DNA of 64,000 nucleotides from Trichobilharzia szidati (GCA_944472155.2 OX235279.1:58625564-58689563), one strand, 5' to 3'. Counted from the stretch's first letter, positions 11,550-23,814 are shown. Translations and numbers: made by a program. The notes: generated from the letters alone by a model not told the origin.

Positions 11550-12195
11550 TCACTGAAGGTGCAAAGGTTCTCCGTTAATACTTATTTTGCAGAAGCGAGG
11601 GGCTGTCAAACCATGATGGGTCTTCTTCCTGTATTGTCTTTCCCCGATTCGGTTGGTATTCATATCGCCCATAAGTAATTTGTTGTCTTTGTTTGGGATG
11701 CTTCCCATTACTCTTGTCAGTTGCCTTAAGAAATCGTCCTTCTCCTCTCGTTTTGAGTTGTTTGTAGCCACATCACTTTGGATGATAAATGTGACCTCCT
11801 CTCCTCTTTAGTGGAGTCTTGTTGCTGCCTAGGAGCTTCGGCTGATGTTGTTGACATTATGACCCACTCCCTCAGTGTGTTCGTAGCTGTCGCGTTAGTG
11901 TCCGGAATTGATTATTGACTGTGCAGTTATCAATTCGGATAGTCCACATCCATTCCACCAGCTCTCACATAATCCCAGAATTTGTACACCTAATCTTCCC
12001 ATTTCTCCGGTAATCTGGGCAGTCTTTATAGCTCTGTAAATTGTGCGGACGTTCCACGTCTCCATGCTGACTGGCTCCTCGAAGGCCTTCATCAGTCCTC
12101 ATCATTCTGTCTCTCCGATTCTGGAGAAGAATAAGTTCGTTTTTCTTAGTTTTGTCGCACTTTGAAGTTTGTGAGGTGCCACGCCACACCACACC
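11550..12195 (-). pseudogene. RTE endonuclease domain relic
   Basis: Two overlapping minus-strand frames show the start of an APE-like endonuclease: the family's WNVRT motif is visible (SMETWNVRTIYRAIKTAQIT, with the Gly-Leu-Cys-Glu-Ser-Trp-Trp region further on), and further downstream LLMGDMNTNRIGER replaces the usual GDFNAKIG motif. The reading frame shifts at least once. In an intact RTE this domain nicks the target DNA. No functional product is possible here. Confidence 0.75.
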
Positions 12196-13860
12196 CAACT
12201 TTCTATCTTTATTTCACCTGATTATTTCACTGATTCACCTTTTCAGTGTTTTAGTATCCCCCTGCTTTAGTTCTCCTTAGTTTCCATGTTTTTACAGCCC
12301 ACCAAAGATTTCCTTCTCATTGATGAGGCCGGTTTATTTTCATTCCACTCAAGTAAAATGATTTTTATTGTGAGATCTGAAATTTATTTTGAGGAAGATT
12401 TACCAATTAGCTCATTTGAATAGACTATGCATGTGTAAGTTACCAAAGTGTTACCACTGATCTACTACGTGTGTGCCGTTGTTTGGGAGAATTAGTGAGC
12501 AAGGTTTGCTGTAGATGGAAAAAGCACCATGCAGATAAGCACTACCACTGATTACATATGCTACGTTGTCGTGCGGACTGCCGAGTTGTAGGCCTAAGTT
12601 TATATTGGTATGATGACTTCGGGGATTACAGTTACTCGGTTGCTCTGTGTAGCATGTTCATCTACACATCCTAGCCATTCATCACTTAGGGATATGGGAC
12701 AAGCTTAATCTCAGGATTTTATAAAAATATTAAAGGTTTTACTATATGCTACTGACTGGCCGGTATAAGCACTTGCAAATCACTGAGGTATAACAAAACT
12801 GTGTGATAAACAGACGAAAGTGATGTTAACACTGACCTGAAGTTATCCTCATTTGGAGTCGAAGTTATCTACAGTTTTCCCGGCTCGATTCACTTCAGAC
12901 AGTTGAATCAATTCAAACTATCTGAATTCTGGCTAGTTAGCTGAGCACATTGGTGTTCTTGGGAAAAACGCTTTTGGTTGATAATGCTTCTCATGGCGTT
13001 TTAAATTGAAGTACACTTCTTAAGGTCACGTGTAGGCACACTCGATTATTATACTTCTCCTGCTGTAGCTCCAGCCTTCCATATTAGAATGGAAGGTTGC
13101 AGTCATGGTCAAAGTATGAATTTTTAACAGTAGGATACTTTTTCTGTAGGTTAAGTGGCTAACTGCTAGATTTACAGGTCTTTTAGTAATTTCGGTCACT
13201 TACTTACAACAGTTTTCAAAATTCTTTTGAGTCTGTATTTGTATTTTGGAATCTTTGAAAAATTCGAACGCATTCGTCATGTAGAATATTCGAATCAATG
13301 GTAACAGCTATTATGTTCAATCTATAGCTGCTTTATAGAACTCGATTTTGTTAGAGATTTCTATGTAATCGAACACACCATTAGACATTGAAAATTGGGT
13401 CGATCTTGGTCAAAATAGAAAAGCGTGCATTATTTTTAATCCTCCTTCGAATATGATTCCTGCGTTTATTAATTTATTGGCTATTTATCACGCGATAGTT
13501 CATGTTGAACAAATCATTTTCCTTCTCGCAGAAATAATTCGTACGTTTGAACATTTCTGATTGAAGTCAATCGACTTCAGTGCAGTGATCTAACCGAGTA
13601 GTTTCACAGAGACTTTGTTAATAAATAATAACAAAGCTTTGTTTCAGACAATATTTGAACATATAGCACAGAAGTTTTCAGCGTATCTACTTCCAAAATA
13701 TTTCCACTTCATACAGGATTTACGTGTATAGAAATAATCTGAAGTGCGTCACGTGATATGGCCTCGTTGCACATGAAGAAGGAATCAGTTCTGTAAGTTT
13801 TTTCTTAATTTTCCTTAAGGATTGCGCAGCGTTTAGTTGGAAGATATTCCGTGATTATTA
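12196..13860. other. Unassigned AT-rich DNA
   Basis: No open frame above about 60 codons and no recognised repeat. I see no RNA gene or exon pattern. Confidence 0.35.
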
Positions 13861-13867
13861 TTGTTCC

Positions 13868-14330
13868 CGGTTGAGTTCCGAGTGGAACTTAGGGTGCCTC
13901 AACAGAACACATGTCTCCACTTTGTCCTATTCTCTCTGTTGTCCTTTACAAGAGCTGGCTGGCCCCACGATTGCCCCATAATCTTTCATCTCCTCCTTCA
14001 CCTCCTTGTTATAGGATCTCTTCCTCCATCTCATCCTCGGACCAACTACGCCCCACTCGTCGTTTAGCACTCGGGTTCCACTTGGTTGACGGCATGCACT
14101 GCATGTGATGTCATTTGATGGTCTTCCTAGCTTGTGTCCAATCCATGCCCATTTTATTCCACATATTTGTTGAACAGTAGGTTGTTGGTTAGTGTGTTCC
14201 CATAGTTTCTTGTTGACAAGCGAAGTCGGCAGTTGTTGATAAAAGTCTTCAGCTGGCTGATGGAAAACCCTTTCGTGACGAGCTCTGGCCAAGTTTCCGA
14301 CGCGTCATTTTGTACCTCTGATTCCAGAAA
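13868..14330 (-). mobile_element. 5'-truncated RTE-clade LINE, C-terminal end only
   Basis: The minus-strand frame 14292-13927 contains NKKLWEHTNQQPTVQQICG followed by WAWIGHKLGRPSNDITCSA, the same C-terminal block seen in the other RTE copies here. The 3' end (about 13868-13900) carries the family's gttccactcggaac version. Only about 460 bases survive, the usual result of incomplete target-primed reverse transcription. Confidence 0.85.
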
Positions 14331-17300
14331 AACTTGATTTGTTTTTTATATTTTGAATATATATTTCTTGTGCTTAGAAGTTGTTTCTGTGGCGGTTTGA
14401 TTGATTAACTGAAGTTTTGTCAATTTTATTTTTCAGATGATGGTCTTCAATTCCACAGTTACTCTCTCAGTATATTTGGGCGTTCTAACGGAATTAAAAC
14501 GACGAGCATATGTGTGAATGATGAAATCTGTGGGATACTATCAATGATGTATTTGTTGAAATAAATATTTCCAAAATGTCTGCACGCCATTCACACATTG
14601 GTAACACTGAGTGTTTGTCGAGGTAAATAGTGATCTCAATTTAGAAGACGTGATATGCGTGAAATGTCATATTTACGCGTGGTTGAATTTGGGTATAATA
14701 ACGTACTATTATTGCTTTTCAGTAATTGCTTCCGCTGATAGACTGCAAACAGGTGACACACACACACAACAAAAGCCTACGTAATAAGTTACAGTATTTT
14801 ACGACAACGAAATAATCACTGAAGTTGAGTAATGTGCTCAACTAATACATAAGTCTAATTGTTAATGTGACCAAGTAAGAGCCTACTGATACGAAATGAC
14901 AATACAAGAATAGTGATGTAGTTATCTTATTCATGTCTAATGATTTCCTCTAAAATGGTGCTGTTATACACAACATAAGAACAATAGACTGCTTGTGATA
15001 AATAGGATATACATTTCATAGTGTGCTTGAAGTGCCTAGACTACCAATACAAGTCGTGTATGTACAAAGCCTTCGTTTGGTAGGTCATATTTCGTTATTC
15101 GATTAAAAGCATATTCTCAAGGGCTGTTTTCTTCTTAATACTAGTGAATACTATTATTATACGCAGCCGGAGTAAATATGACTGAAACATTTCTCGCAGG
15201 GCTTGATGGCGCACTGAGGAAACAATAATGGCTTAAGACTTTGACGCATTCCGCACAAGTATTACTACGTTGCCTATGATTCTCGTTAACTATGCATTGT
15301 CTTCTAAATGATAAATTAAAGGTATAAAGGTAGTCGACACAAATGCACATATTTACAGCGAAAAATTAATCAACCAAGTCAGAAACAATTCAGTATGAAA
15401 TAGTACCTATTTACACCAAAAAGGGTTTACAACAATTTAGTGAAAAAATCACAGTTGTAGATTTTCGTAGCTGCGTCACTGTCACCAGAAAGTCTACTAA
15501 CCATTCTACCTACAAGATGGGGATCAGTTTCCCTCAGTTAATAGTGGTGCTGGACCAGTCTTTGCAGTTTCCATCACCTCCATATCTGCCAGGAGAAACT
15601 GAATATGATTTTCCATGTCAAGATTAAGATTGCATTCCCTCGACTACCTTCGGCTGTATTGCGAAATATCTAAGGATGTGAACTGATTTTGCCCTTGATG
15701 AGCAATCTCTAATCTTAGGCACACTAAATGTGTGAACAAGGGAGGGAACAATCATAGAGTTGGTGAAAAGCCATAGATTAGTCGTTCATACATTCCATGG
15801 TAGATTCGAAGAATCGTTGGACTTCCGATCTATATGTCACAGTTTGGCTTCTGCAAAAATCAATTATTACACAACTGCCTCTCTCATTCATCCGTTACAA
15901 ACAAGTGAAAAAGACTATACATTCAAACCCCGCATTTCTTTGAATAAGTTACCCAATAGTATTTGTCCTGTATGTGGATTCAATGCATTTCATGCATGTT
16001 AAATTTATACAGATATTTATTTGTTCCCTTAAGCTGAAAAATATTATGTGTGATTTTATTATCATCATTATTTCAAAGTCTGCCTCAGCAACGTGCAATA
16101 CGTATTAGCCGCAGCGTTTACGAATAAGTGCCCATCAAGTGTTCAACCTCTGCATAAGCCGGTTGTACCTCTATCCTATGTCATAGGATGAGGTACAGAG
16201 ATCTTTAGATACAGTGAATGAAACAACTCCGTAAATGTAACTAGATTGGGAATTTCTTGCGTAATTTGAAGTGCACCTCTGATTCCATCTCTACCAGTAC
16301 TAGATGTAACCGTAGATTACTGCCATTTTAAAGCTGTCTAATAGTTTACTTTATGACTTGGATAGTGAATATATGTGAATGTATAACATCGAATATCAAG
16401 ATATAATCGTTTAAAAAAAATACTTATTCCGTTTTATCATGGATTTCGAAAGTAATTATTATTCAAAGTGAAATTTTCGAAGTCAGCTGCGATTTATTAT
16501 TATGTTAGATGTGTGAATCATGTATCTTGTCAGTAGTTCGAATCCCCTGTATCTGGTGTGTCGACGAAACTGTTTCTTCGTATTTTGTGAGTTCCTTTTA
16601 AATGCTACACGAAGTAATAAGATTTAATACATTCAGTAGTTCAATCTACTCATGAGTAGGCAATTGAGTTAACTGAAAAACGTGAATTTTGAAGAGCCTT
16701 TTATTCTGGTTACCTTGTCATACCAAATGATGCACTAAATTTTAAGCAATAAAAAAAATTAGTTTATGAGTAGTTAAAACTCCATTTTTTAGGATTTATT
16801 TTTAAAACATAAGCGTATCAGGACACATCTTGGGCCATATAACTTCAGAAATAGTGATAAGGTTATCGTAAGCCATAAAAGAACTTTGTAAACTGTGAAA
16901 GTAAAAGCTACTAAAATTCAAGTGTGTAGGGACAGTCGTATTCCAAGTTATATTTTAATCAGTAATTAAAGTAAAAGAAAACAGATGAAATTGTACATTT
17001 TATGGTTTACCTAGAGAAGTATACAATAATGAGACCACACAAGTGGCTTTTTAGAAATTCCACACTAGTGTGCTATTTAAATGCGCCAGAAAAATTAAAA
17101 ATGCAAATGATTTACAGGAATAATATGTTGACTATATCTGCAGTGTGAAGATATGACAAGTACATTTTTGCTCTACCTACTTGAGAGGAGTGTATGTTTT
17201 TACACTTTGGGAGATGATATAAGGTAATATTTGCTTCTGTCTAATGTATTAAAGGGAATAAAGGAGGGAAAATAACATGTAGTATTGCGAATGATGATGA

Positions 17301-17450
17301 ACTGATTTAAATTTGAAAAATATACTTAAGCAATTTGGAAACTGATTTGTAGAAATAATTATTATATCTAGAAATGTAGAGTAGTATTTTGTGCTCCTTC
17401 TTACTATTTTTATCTTTTCGCACAACGTACAGCACCTTATCCACAGCTAT
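14331..17450. other. Unassigned AT-rich DNA with weak repeat traces
   Basis: No convincing gene. A frame at 15760-16002 ends in CPVCGFNAFHAC, a Cys pair that may be chance. A tRNA B-box-like string (agttcgaatcccc) lies near 16541-16553 and could be the last trace of a SINE. A short AC run is present at 14755-14769. Confidence 0.3.
16165..16196. repeat. Near-perfect short hairpin
   Basis: The sequence gtacctctatcctatg, then t, then cataggatgaggtac forms a 15-base-pair stem with one bulged base and a one-base centre (it would open to a small loop). No T-run follows, and there is no nearby gene to terminate. Confidence 0.8.
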
Positions 17451-18624
17451 TCCTACTATAGAGGCCAAATGGGTGGCTTAATGTGAACCAGCAAGCCCGG
17501 CATTTAGCCAGTGCCGAACTCTCTCTCTCTCTCTATGCCATTTAATACAAGTCAGAATACTCTCATGTCTCCGTCCGTTAGTTACAAACAGTTTAGGATG
17601 TATGAACAGCAGAGATACCCTGACATGCCTCTAAACAGGAGATCCAACAGACAATCCATTGTTTCTGTACCTCGCCTTACTATAATAGTCATCAGGAGAA
17701 GACTCGTATCTCCATGACGAGTACTGTGTTAGAACTACCGTGTCTGTTGCAGCCTCATAATAGTCGTAAACTATGCGGGATTCATACTACGACCTCCGAA
17801 TCCTAACCCTGATGACTGCTCTGGACAACTCTAAGGCCCTCCTACGATAAATGAAGCTAAGCAGCTGTTCTAAATTAAGTCTAAGTGACGAATGTTGTGG
17901 TTTCTACGAGGTGGTTTCATATTATCAGATGTATCACATTCAACAAACCTCTAATTCATAACTTTACCTGGCATCTGTTGGCAGGACATATGCGAAGGCT
18001 GCATTTGCATTGCATCACTAAACATTCAGTCAGGACAAATATTAAGGCAGACAACTGCTACCTTGTCGTAGTGGTCGGGCTTGTATACCGCAGTGACCCA
18101 ACAGGCTAAACTGGCTGGGACTCATGTTCGTGCAGGTCCTACCATTTCAATAATGTTGTCTGGTTAGCGGTTAGAGTAAAAGCAGTTACCATGGGGTACA
18201 TGGGCTCCAGAATCCAATCGGATCAAATGGAGTATGAACCCATATGGGTCACCGGCAACCATGGAAACGCAGCACCTCATGCTGCTCCGCTGCCTTGCGG
18301 ATTAGACTCCAAGTCAAAGGCTCGGGGGGTGGTCCCTTAAGAAAACCACCTGCTTCGGTCTGGGTGCCGGGGCAGTATCTCAGCCCTCACATAATAAGTG
18401 AAATGAAGCAACAAAATACCTGTGGAACTTATCGCACCTTCGTAACAATGCTTTCAAGCAATAATGTTGTTTCAAGCATTTTATTTCATTTTTATACATA
18501 GACGTCTTCACTTTCGACAGCCTTTCACCCTTGTCTGAATTCCCAGCCTATCTGTGCCATTTCGAGATGTAAGATAGTAGCCTTCAAAATAGTTGTCCCC
18601 AATGGGATATCTAATACAGATATT

Positions 18625-19480
18625 CTGAAACCTCGTGCCACTTTCAAGCTGGCCACGTACAATGTTCGGACACCGATGAAAATTGGACAACAGGCAGGGT
18701 TGGTAAGAACATTGGAAAGCCTCGCTATCAATGTCTGCTGCATTTCGGAGGACCGCATTTTAGTACCCAGTGAAGTGCTCCAATTATCCTCTCCATCTGA
18801 AAGTTCTAGTAGTATGTACCACCTACGCTTGTCTGGGGACCCTGTGGCATCTGCATCCGGCGTAGCTGGTGTCGGTGTCGCCTTAAGCGCTAGAGCCGAA
18901 GCCGCATTACTTGACTGGATCCCCATAAACAGTCGTTTATGTGCTGTGAGGCTGGTAGGTTATACGAAAGTTAGGAGTGGTAAACCAGACAGGCATTGTC
19001 TATTTGTTGTCTCTGACTGTGCACCGACGGATTGTGGCTTGCATGCAATGAAGGATGAGTGATCTCTTGAAACAGGTGGGTCGGATGGAAATCGTAGTGC
19101 TGGCTGGGCCTTGAATGTACAGGTCCGAAGTCTAATCTCAGAGGAGAATCGTCTAGGTGTTCAATGGAGACTACATGGTCGCAGGTCAGATAATATGGAC
19201 CGTCTTCTTCAACTTTGCACAGATCACATCCTATTTCTAGCCATCACCAACTTCCGGCACAGCCATCGCCGTAGCGCTACCTGGCGTCCTCCCTCTGCGA
19301 TTCAAGCTTGGACTCAGATTGATCATATTGCTGTCAGTTTCGTTTGGCAAGGATGCATACAAGACTGCCGCTCCTTCTGGAGCACATACATGGACTCCGT
19401 TCATACAATAATGTGTGCCAGGTTCGTCTTATGGTTTGATGGGGTTGATAAAAGGCATCGTCTAAACGTTGATGTGAGCA
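18625..19480 (+). pseudogene. LINE apurinic-type endonuclease domain, broken
   Basis: The first frame carries TYNVRTPMKIGQQAGLVRT, then SLAINVCCISE, and a block ending VVSDCAPTDCG in place of the usual V..VYAPTD. A second frame (from about 19111) holds ITNFRHSHRRSATWRPPS and WTQIDHIAVS, then DSVHTIM where the catalytic Ser-Asp-His triplet is expected. A stop interrupts the GDFNAQ-equivalent region near 19110. This domain nicks target DNA in active copies; here the active-site motifs are damaged. Confidence 0.85.
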
Positions 19481-19778
19481 AATTAGTAGCACCTGCTACT
19501 TCTGTGAAATACCAGAATGAGTTACAATGACTGCATGCTAGCAACCCTCCAAGTAGCATAGATGAACATTGGCTTCATCTGCAAGACGACATGCAAATGG
19601 CGAGTGTAGCCGCTTGCGGCTTGAAAGAATGCTCTGCTAAAAACCACTGGGTTTCTGTGAGTTCCTTGCAACTCTTGGATGAACGCCGGTCCATTCCAGC
19701 TGGTAGCGGATACAGCAATAAGTGAAAGGCACTTACACGCAAGACTATATAGTGTTTACGTAAGGACCGCGAAGCCTG

Positions 19779-20711
19779 GTGGCCAAACGTGCGTGTAAGA
19801 TGGAGTCAGCTGCTGCATCTGGAAACAGTCGGATGCTCTTCCAGCTCATCCGAGCCACCGGCAGCAAGAAACAAGGTGTCAGCGAGACGGTTTGTGAGGC
19901 AGATGGTACTCCAATTACCAGCCAAACAAGATTCCTGGAACGCTGGGCAGAGCACTTCGAGAAACAGTTTAGCTGGCCACCAGATTCATTATCTGCTGTC
20001 AATAGCTCCAGTGATCCTTGGTTGCTTAGTACCGACCCACCAAATGAAGCGGAGGTCCGTAAGGAACTCCAACTGTTAAAACGCCATAAGGCATCCAGCC
20101 CAGACAATCTCCCCCCGGCTCTTTTTAAAGATGGTGGCGAGACTCTCGCAATGGCTATAACTGGTTTACTCAGGAAGGTATGGAAGACAGAGATTGTATC
20201 ATCAATGTGGAACGAAGTCATTATCGTCCCCATCTTTAGAAAGGGTCGACATAATTCATGTGACAACCATAGGAGTATCAGTCTGCTACCAGTTGCGTCT
20301 GAAATATTGGCTGCTGTCATGCTCCGCAGGCTGTTCAAAACACGTGAAGGATTGATTCGCGAAGGGCATGCTGGGTTTCTTTCAGGTCATGGATGCATTG
20401 ATCATGTGTTCACCCTTCGCCAGTTGTTGGAACACCGCTATACTTATTGCAGGCTAACGATCGTTGTGTTTCTTGTTATTAGGGCTGCCCTCGATTCGTT
20501 GGACAGAACTGTACTCTGGAACTGTCTGTTAGAGAGAGGTGTACCTGAGAAGTTTGTTAACATCTTGAAAGCCCTATACAGAAACACATCAGGTAGAGTG
20601 AGGGCATGCAACCAACTATCATCACTGTTCCCAACCAACAGTGGGGTTAGACAGGGTTGCTCAGTCTCCCCATTCCTCTTTAACTTTGCCATCGGTGACA
20701 TTCTGGAGTGA
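19779..20711 (+). pseudogene. LINE reverse transcriptase, N-terminal and palm part
   Basis: A 310-codon open stretch with fingers and palm motifs in order: KRHKASSPDNLPPALFKDGG, SISLLPVASE, a motif A block reading VVFLVIRAALDSLDR, and SGVRQGCSVSPFLFNF (motif B). In motif A the first catalytic Asp (usually FLD) is Val, so the enzyme would be dead even if read through. The frame stops at a TGA at 20709-20711, but the family sequence continues in the same frame beyond it. Confidence 0.9.
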
Positions 20712-20936
20712 GCTCGGAAGGATGTAAGTGGTGGTGGTGTAGATCTGCTCCCTGGAGATAGACTTTTCGACCTCGAGTGTGCAGACGATATCGTCTTACT
20801 GTGCGATAGCATGGAGGCTTCCCAAATCGCACTTAATCAGTTGTCGAACAGTGTGTATAAGTATGGTCTTTGTTTGGCACCGTCTAAGTGCAAAGTACTG
20901 TTACAAGATTGTACCTGCACTCACTCTTGCAGGTGA
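20712..20936 (+). pseudogene. LINE reverse transcriptase active-site segment after a stop codon
   Basis: In frame with the upstream RT but separated by the TGA at 20709. It reads ARKDVSGGGVDLLPG, then LECADDIVLLCDSME, where the usual Tyr or Phe of the (Y/F)ADD active site is Cys; both Asp residues are kept. It continues through LNQLSNSVYKYGL and ends at a TGA at 20934. The next conserved block (EVVDKFVYLGS) lies in another frame. Confidence 0.85.
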
Positions 20937-21605
20937 GCCATTTGAAGTTGTTGATAAGTTTGTGTATCTGGGTAGTTGTGCGAGGTATGACGGATGAGAT
21001 ATCCAACCGTATAATGAAGGCTAGGGTTGCATACATAAACTTGAGCCACCTCTTGCGCCGTATAGACGTTAGCTTGGCTGTCAGAGGTAGGACAAACAGT
21101 GCTTCGATGCAGGCTGTCTTGCTCTACGCCTGTGAAACCTGGCCTCTCCGAGCTGAGGATGTGCGGCGGCTCTGCGAATTCGACCATCGCTGTCTCCGCA
21201 GGATTGCTTACGTTCGATGGCATCATCGCGTGAGTAATTCTGAGGTTCAGTGGCGTGTGCTTGAACACAGTGGAGATCACCATTTGTGGTGTCGTCATCT
21301 GGAAACACCAGCTCCGGTGGCTTGCACATGTGCTGCGAATGTCATCCCAGAGGCTTCCGTACAGGTCTCTGTTCGCTAGCCCTGGGACGGGATGGAAAAG
21401 GAGGAGAGGTGGTCAGTCCATGATGTGGCGTTGCGGGATTAAGGATATTTGTGCTAGGTTAGCATCGGTTAGTGCGTCACAACTCCCTGGTTGGAGTCCG
21501 AGAGATAGCTCGAATCGATGGCTCGAAACGTTATCGGATATGGTCAGGAATCGTAATCAATGGCGAACGTGTTGCAATTTCCTTCTTTCTTCCTTTCCTG
21601 ATGGT
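20937..21605 (+). pseudogene. LINE C-terminal region, frameshifted
   Basis: Blocks in three frames can be placed in order: FVYLGSCARYDG, ARVAYINLSHLLRR, QAVLLYACETWPLRAEDVRR, FDHRCLRRIAYVRWHHRVSN, RWLAHVLRMSSQRLPYRSLF and NQWRTCCNF. This order is standard for the region after RT in RTE/CR1-like LINEs. At least three frame changes occur. Confidence 0.85.
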
Positions 21606-21790
21606 AGTTGACGAATACTATTTGAACTTGTCCATTATGACTGTTTTCCTTCCAGATGAAGTTCTTTATCCGTTCTTTACTTATATTTTTACTTTCAGTG
21701 TACGTTGTTTTATTATTATTGTGTGGAGCATCGTCTTGTTGCCATATTTTACCAAGTTTTTTCTGAGTTTAAATAAATAAATAAGTAAAA

Positions 21791-22777
21791 TACTAAGGCA
21801 GGGTGATGTCCTATGCATACATCATGGCTTTCGGTTTTATTTATTTTAGCAATAAAGAGGTCAAAAAAGAGTCAAGAATGATGAAGAAATCATAATTTCC
21901 CTTTCTCTTACTGTCTTTTGGGGAATTTCAGAGTCATATAAATAGTTGATTTTAACATCGTATACTGGACTTGGTCAAGACAATAATTACCACTGCATAT
22001 TGGTAAACTGTCAGGAATCCTATAATCGGCTATTTACATTGCCACATAATACGATTTAGAAGCAGACAAAGCTTTCTCCTCATTGACTTCTCATCAGTTT
22101 AATAGATCTTATCCTCCTGGAATTTCCTAGACAATGTATTCGGCTGAGGAGTTTCATACTTCCTGAATCTACTCTTCTTTGAGGACCGCATTTTGTTCCC
22201 TGCGCTGGTTTCGACGTTGACCATGATACTTTTACTATATTCGTAAGCGACTAGGTTGGGTTTACAGTAAATACTACTGCGTCTAACCTTGGGTTTATTA
22301 CTGTACGGCTTTGCTTGATCCCTATGGATGTGTTATGGTTTTGGTTGTGTCTCACAACCCGTAATCCTTGTACTTCCCCACAGCTCTGTAGCATTTGCAT
22401 TGGCGATTGTGCCTTGCCGCAGCGTGTTCTATACTCAAAGTAGCCTGGCTATCCACCTGCTTTAGTTGTTGAACTACCACTCTTGGGTTTTGGAGTCCTT
22501 CTGTGGAGAAGCGGTGAATATTATCCTTCACTTTTCCCCATAGGATATGACGTTTTGCACTTATGAGCCCCCTTAACTGCTTTGTTTTATTTTCCTATTT
22601 CCAGCTATTACTTGTAACCTTATGATTTTAGCTGTATCGTTAAAACATTCACCTTTTCTGGTCACCACAATCGTGCTGCTGCTAGCCAGTTCATTCTGAA
22701 GCTGTTTTGGTTGGTTTATGAGGATTGTGTTTTCCAGAGACTCGATATCAAGGCCACTGTATTTAATATAAGTATAA
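21791..22777. other. Unassigned, possibly repeat-derived
   Basis: No long frame. The part around 22160-22770 is slightly GC-richer and read on the minus strand gives short fragments such as LDIESLENTILINQPKQLQ. It may be an eroded element but I cannot assign a family. Confidence 0.3.
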
Positions 22778-22936
22778 AAATTGGGCGCTGTGGTAGAGTG
22801 TAACTCTATTATGGATAAGATTTTATTTGGATATGATTATGAGCAATAATTTGTGCTCGAAACGTCATCAGTTAATATTACTGTGTAACACTGTGTGATT
22901 TATCCAAATAAAATCTTATCCATAATGGAGTTACAT
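22778..22936. repeat. Inverted terminal fragment, probable Penelope-type end
   Basis: Two inverted arms, 22800-22833 and 22901-22934 (gtaactctattatggataag against its complement), enclose a core that contains ttgtgctcgaaacgtcatcag, whose complement is the CTGATGACGTTTC block. The same core and flank recur at 40665-40795, 55392-55548 and 60290-60430. The end-to-end inverted layout and the CTGATGA block suggest Penelope-like termini; this is inference. Confidence 0.65.
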
Positions 22937-23238
22937 TGTATTTAATGCCTGATTGCCAGTAACTTACTGACAAATCATGTAGCAGACCTAACCACTTCCT
23001 GATATTCCTTCTTATTACTATTATTATTATGATATCTAGTTTATGCAGCCCGGAGATCCTAGTAACGCGCAATTCTTATTGATGGGTGAGCTATAGTGAG
23101 ACGAATGTCTTTGTTACACCTGATCACTGTACTAGGTTCAACGGGGTACTATCTATTTTTAACTCAAGGTTACTAATGTTGACCACAACAAATTACCGAC
23201 TTAATCTTATTCTAAGGTAGCAAAATGTATGATCTACT

Positions 23239-23760
23239 TCATGACTGTAATGTTAACCCTCCTCTCTGCATGTAGTTTTCAATTACCATGCATATCTTCT
23301 TGAGTTTAGCCAGATTTATTGTAGTTAGGGAGACTGACATGTACCTGTTTACTAGTTTACCTGATTCTTCTGGGTTGTTGCTCAAGATGTTGTGTTTCTT
23401 TTCAACAGCCATGCTTGATGTAGCCAAGATTATCAATTCATCAGCGTATATAATGAAGTCGATTTTCTCGTTACGTATTTTAATGCCTATTTCAGGTTTC
23501 GAGAGGCTTACTGCCTCATCCAAGCATATGATGATCAGCAAAGATGACAAGAAGTCACTCTGCCTGACCTATCTCACACCGTTCCTTAAGGAGCGTTGGC
23601 TAAGTATGATATCTACACGTGAGTTATAATATGACCATTCCATGTATCGCACCGTACGTTTCAGCTGTCCCAACTATGGTACCATAAGAGGAGGAATAAA
23701 AAGCCTTTGAAATGTCAACTGAACACAAGACTGTACCAAACAATTTTCATCATCAGTTCT
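23239..23760 (-). mobile_element. R2-like LINE relic, RT palm segment
   Basis: On the minus strand a frame (23550-23239) reads SSLLIIICLDEAVSLSKPEI, then KIDFIIYADELIILATSS, then ESGKLVNRYMSVSLTTINLA and LKKICMVIEN. The spacing from the SPLLF..VLDE block to (Y)ADD and on to the K-S-..LKK block is that of the R2 clade. The active site reads YADE: the second catalytic Asp is Glu. Upstream, another frame gives SRVDIILSQRSLRNGVRQ, the motif before RQGDPLSP. No other R2 domain is visible. Confidence 0.6.
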
Positions 23761-23814
23761 TAGTATAGTGTCCAGAATGTTCATCAAACTAGTCTTGTAA
23801 CTTAAAGTCTCTGG

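Larger units (their letters stand above)
10545..12195 (-). mobile_element. Decayed RTE-clade LINE (SjR2/SR2-like), internally deleted
   Basis: Read on the minus strand, the element goes from an APE-type endonuclease (12195 down to about 11550) through a shortened piece of RT (about 11470-11330) to the conserved LINE C-terminus (about 11110-10620) and the family's 3' end near 10545-10575, where the minus strand reads ccatgttccacctggaacct. All parts are out of frame with one another and interrupted. The RT palm is mostly missing. The same 3' end occurs in the copies at 13868, 37610, 46135 and 52028. Confidence 0.85.
18060..21790 (+). mobile_element. Nearly full-length but inactive RTE-like LINE
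   Basis: From 5' to 3': a GC-richer leader (about 18060-18620), an APE-like endonuclease (about 18620-19480), a linker, RT (19779 to about 20936) and a C-terminal region (about 20937-21605), followed by a short AT-rich tail ending in repeated TAAA units near 21770-21790. The whole is about 3.7 kb, close to RTE size. It is a different family from the minus-strand RTE copies in this window: its 3' end lacks their shared terminal block. Stops, frameshifts and loss of two catalytic positions make it non-autonomous. Confidence 0.9.

Noticed and set aside
15760..16002. Zinc-knuckle protein (CPVCGFNAFHAC)
   Set aside because: Only one Cys pair plus a His and Cys with wrong spacing for a retroviral-type knuckle; no neighbouring gag or pol sequence and no splice context.
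19745..20338. 197-codon minus-strand frame
   Set aside because: It is a shadow of the LINE RT on the plus strand, which has clear motifs in order.
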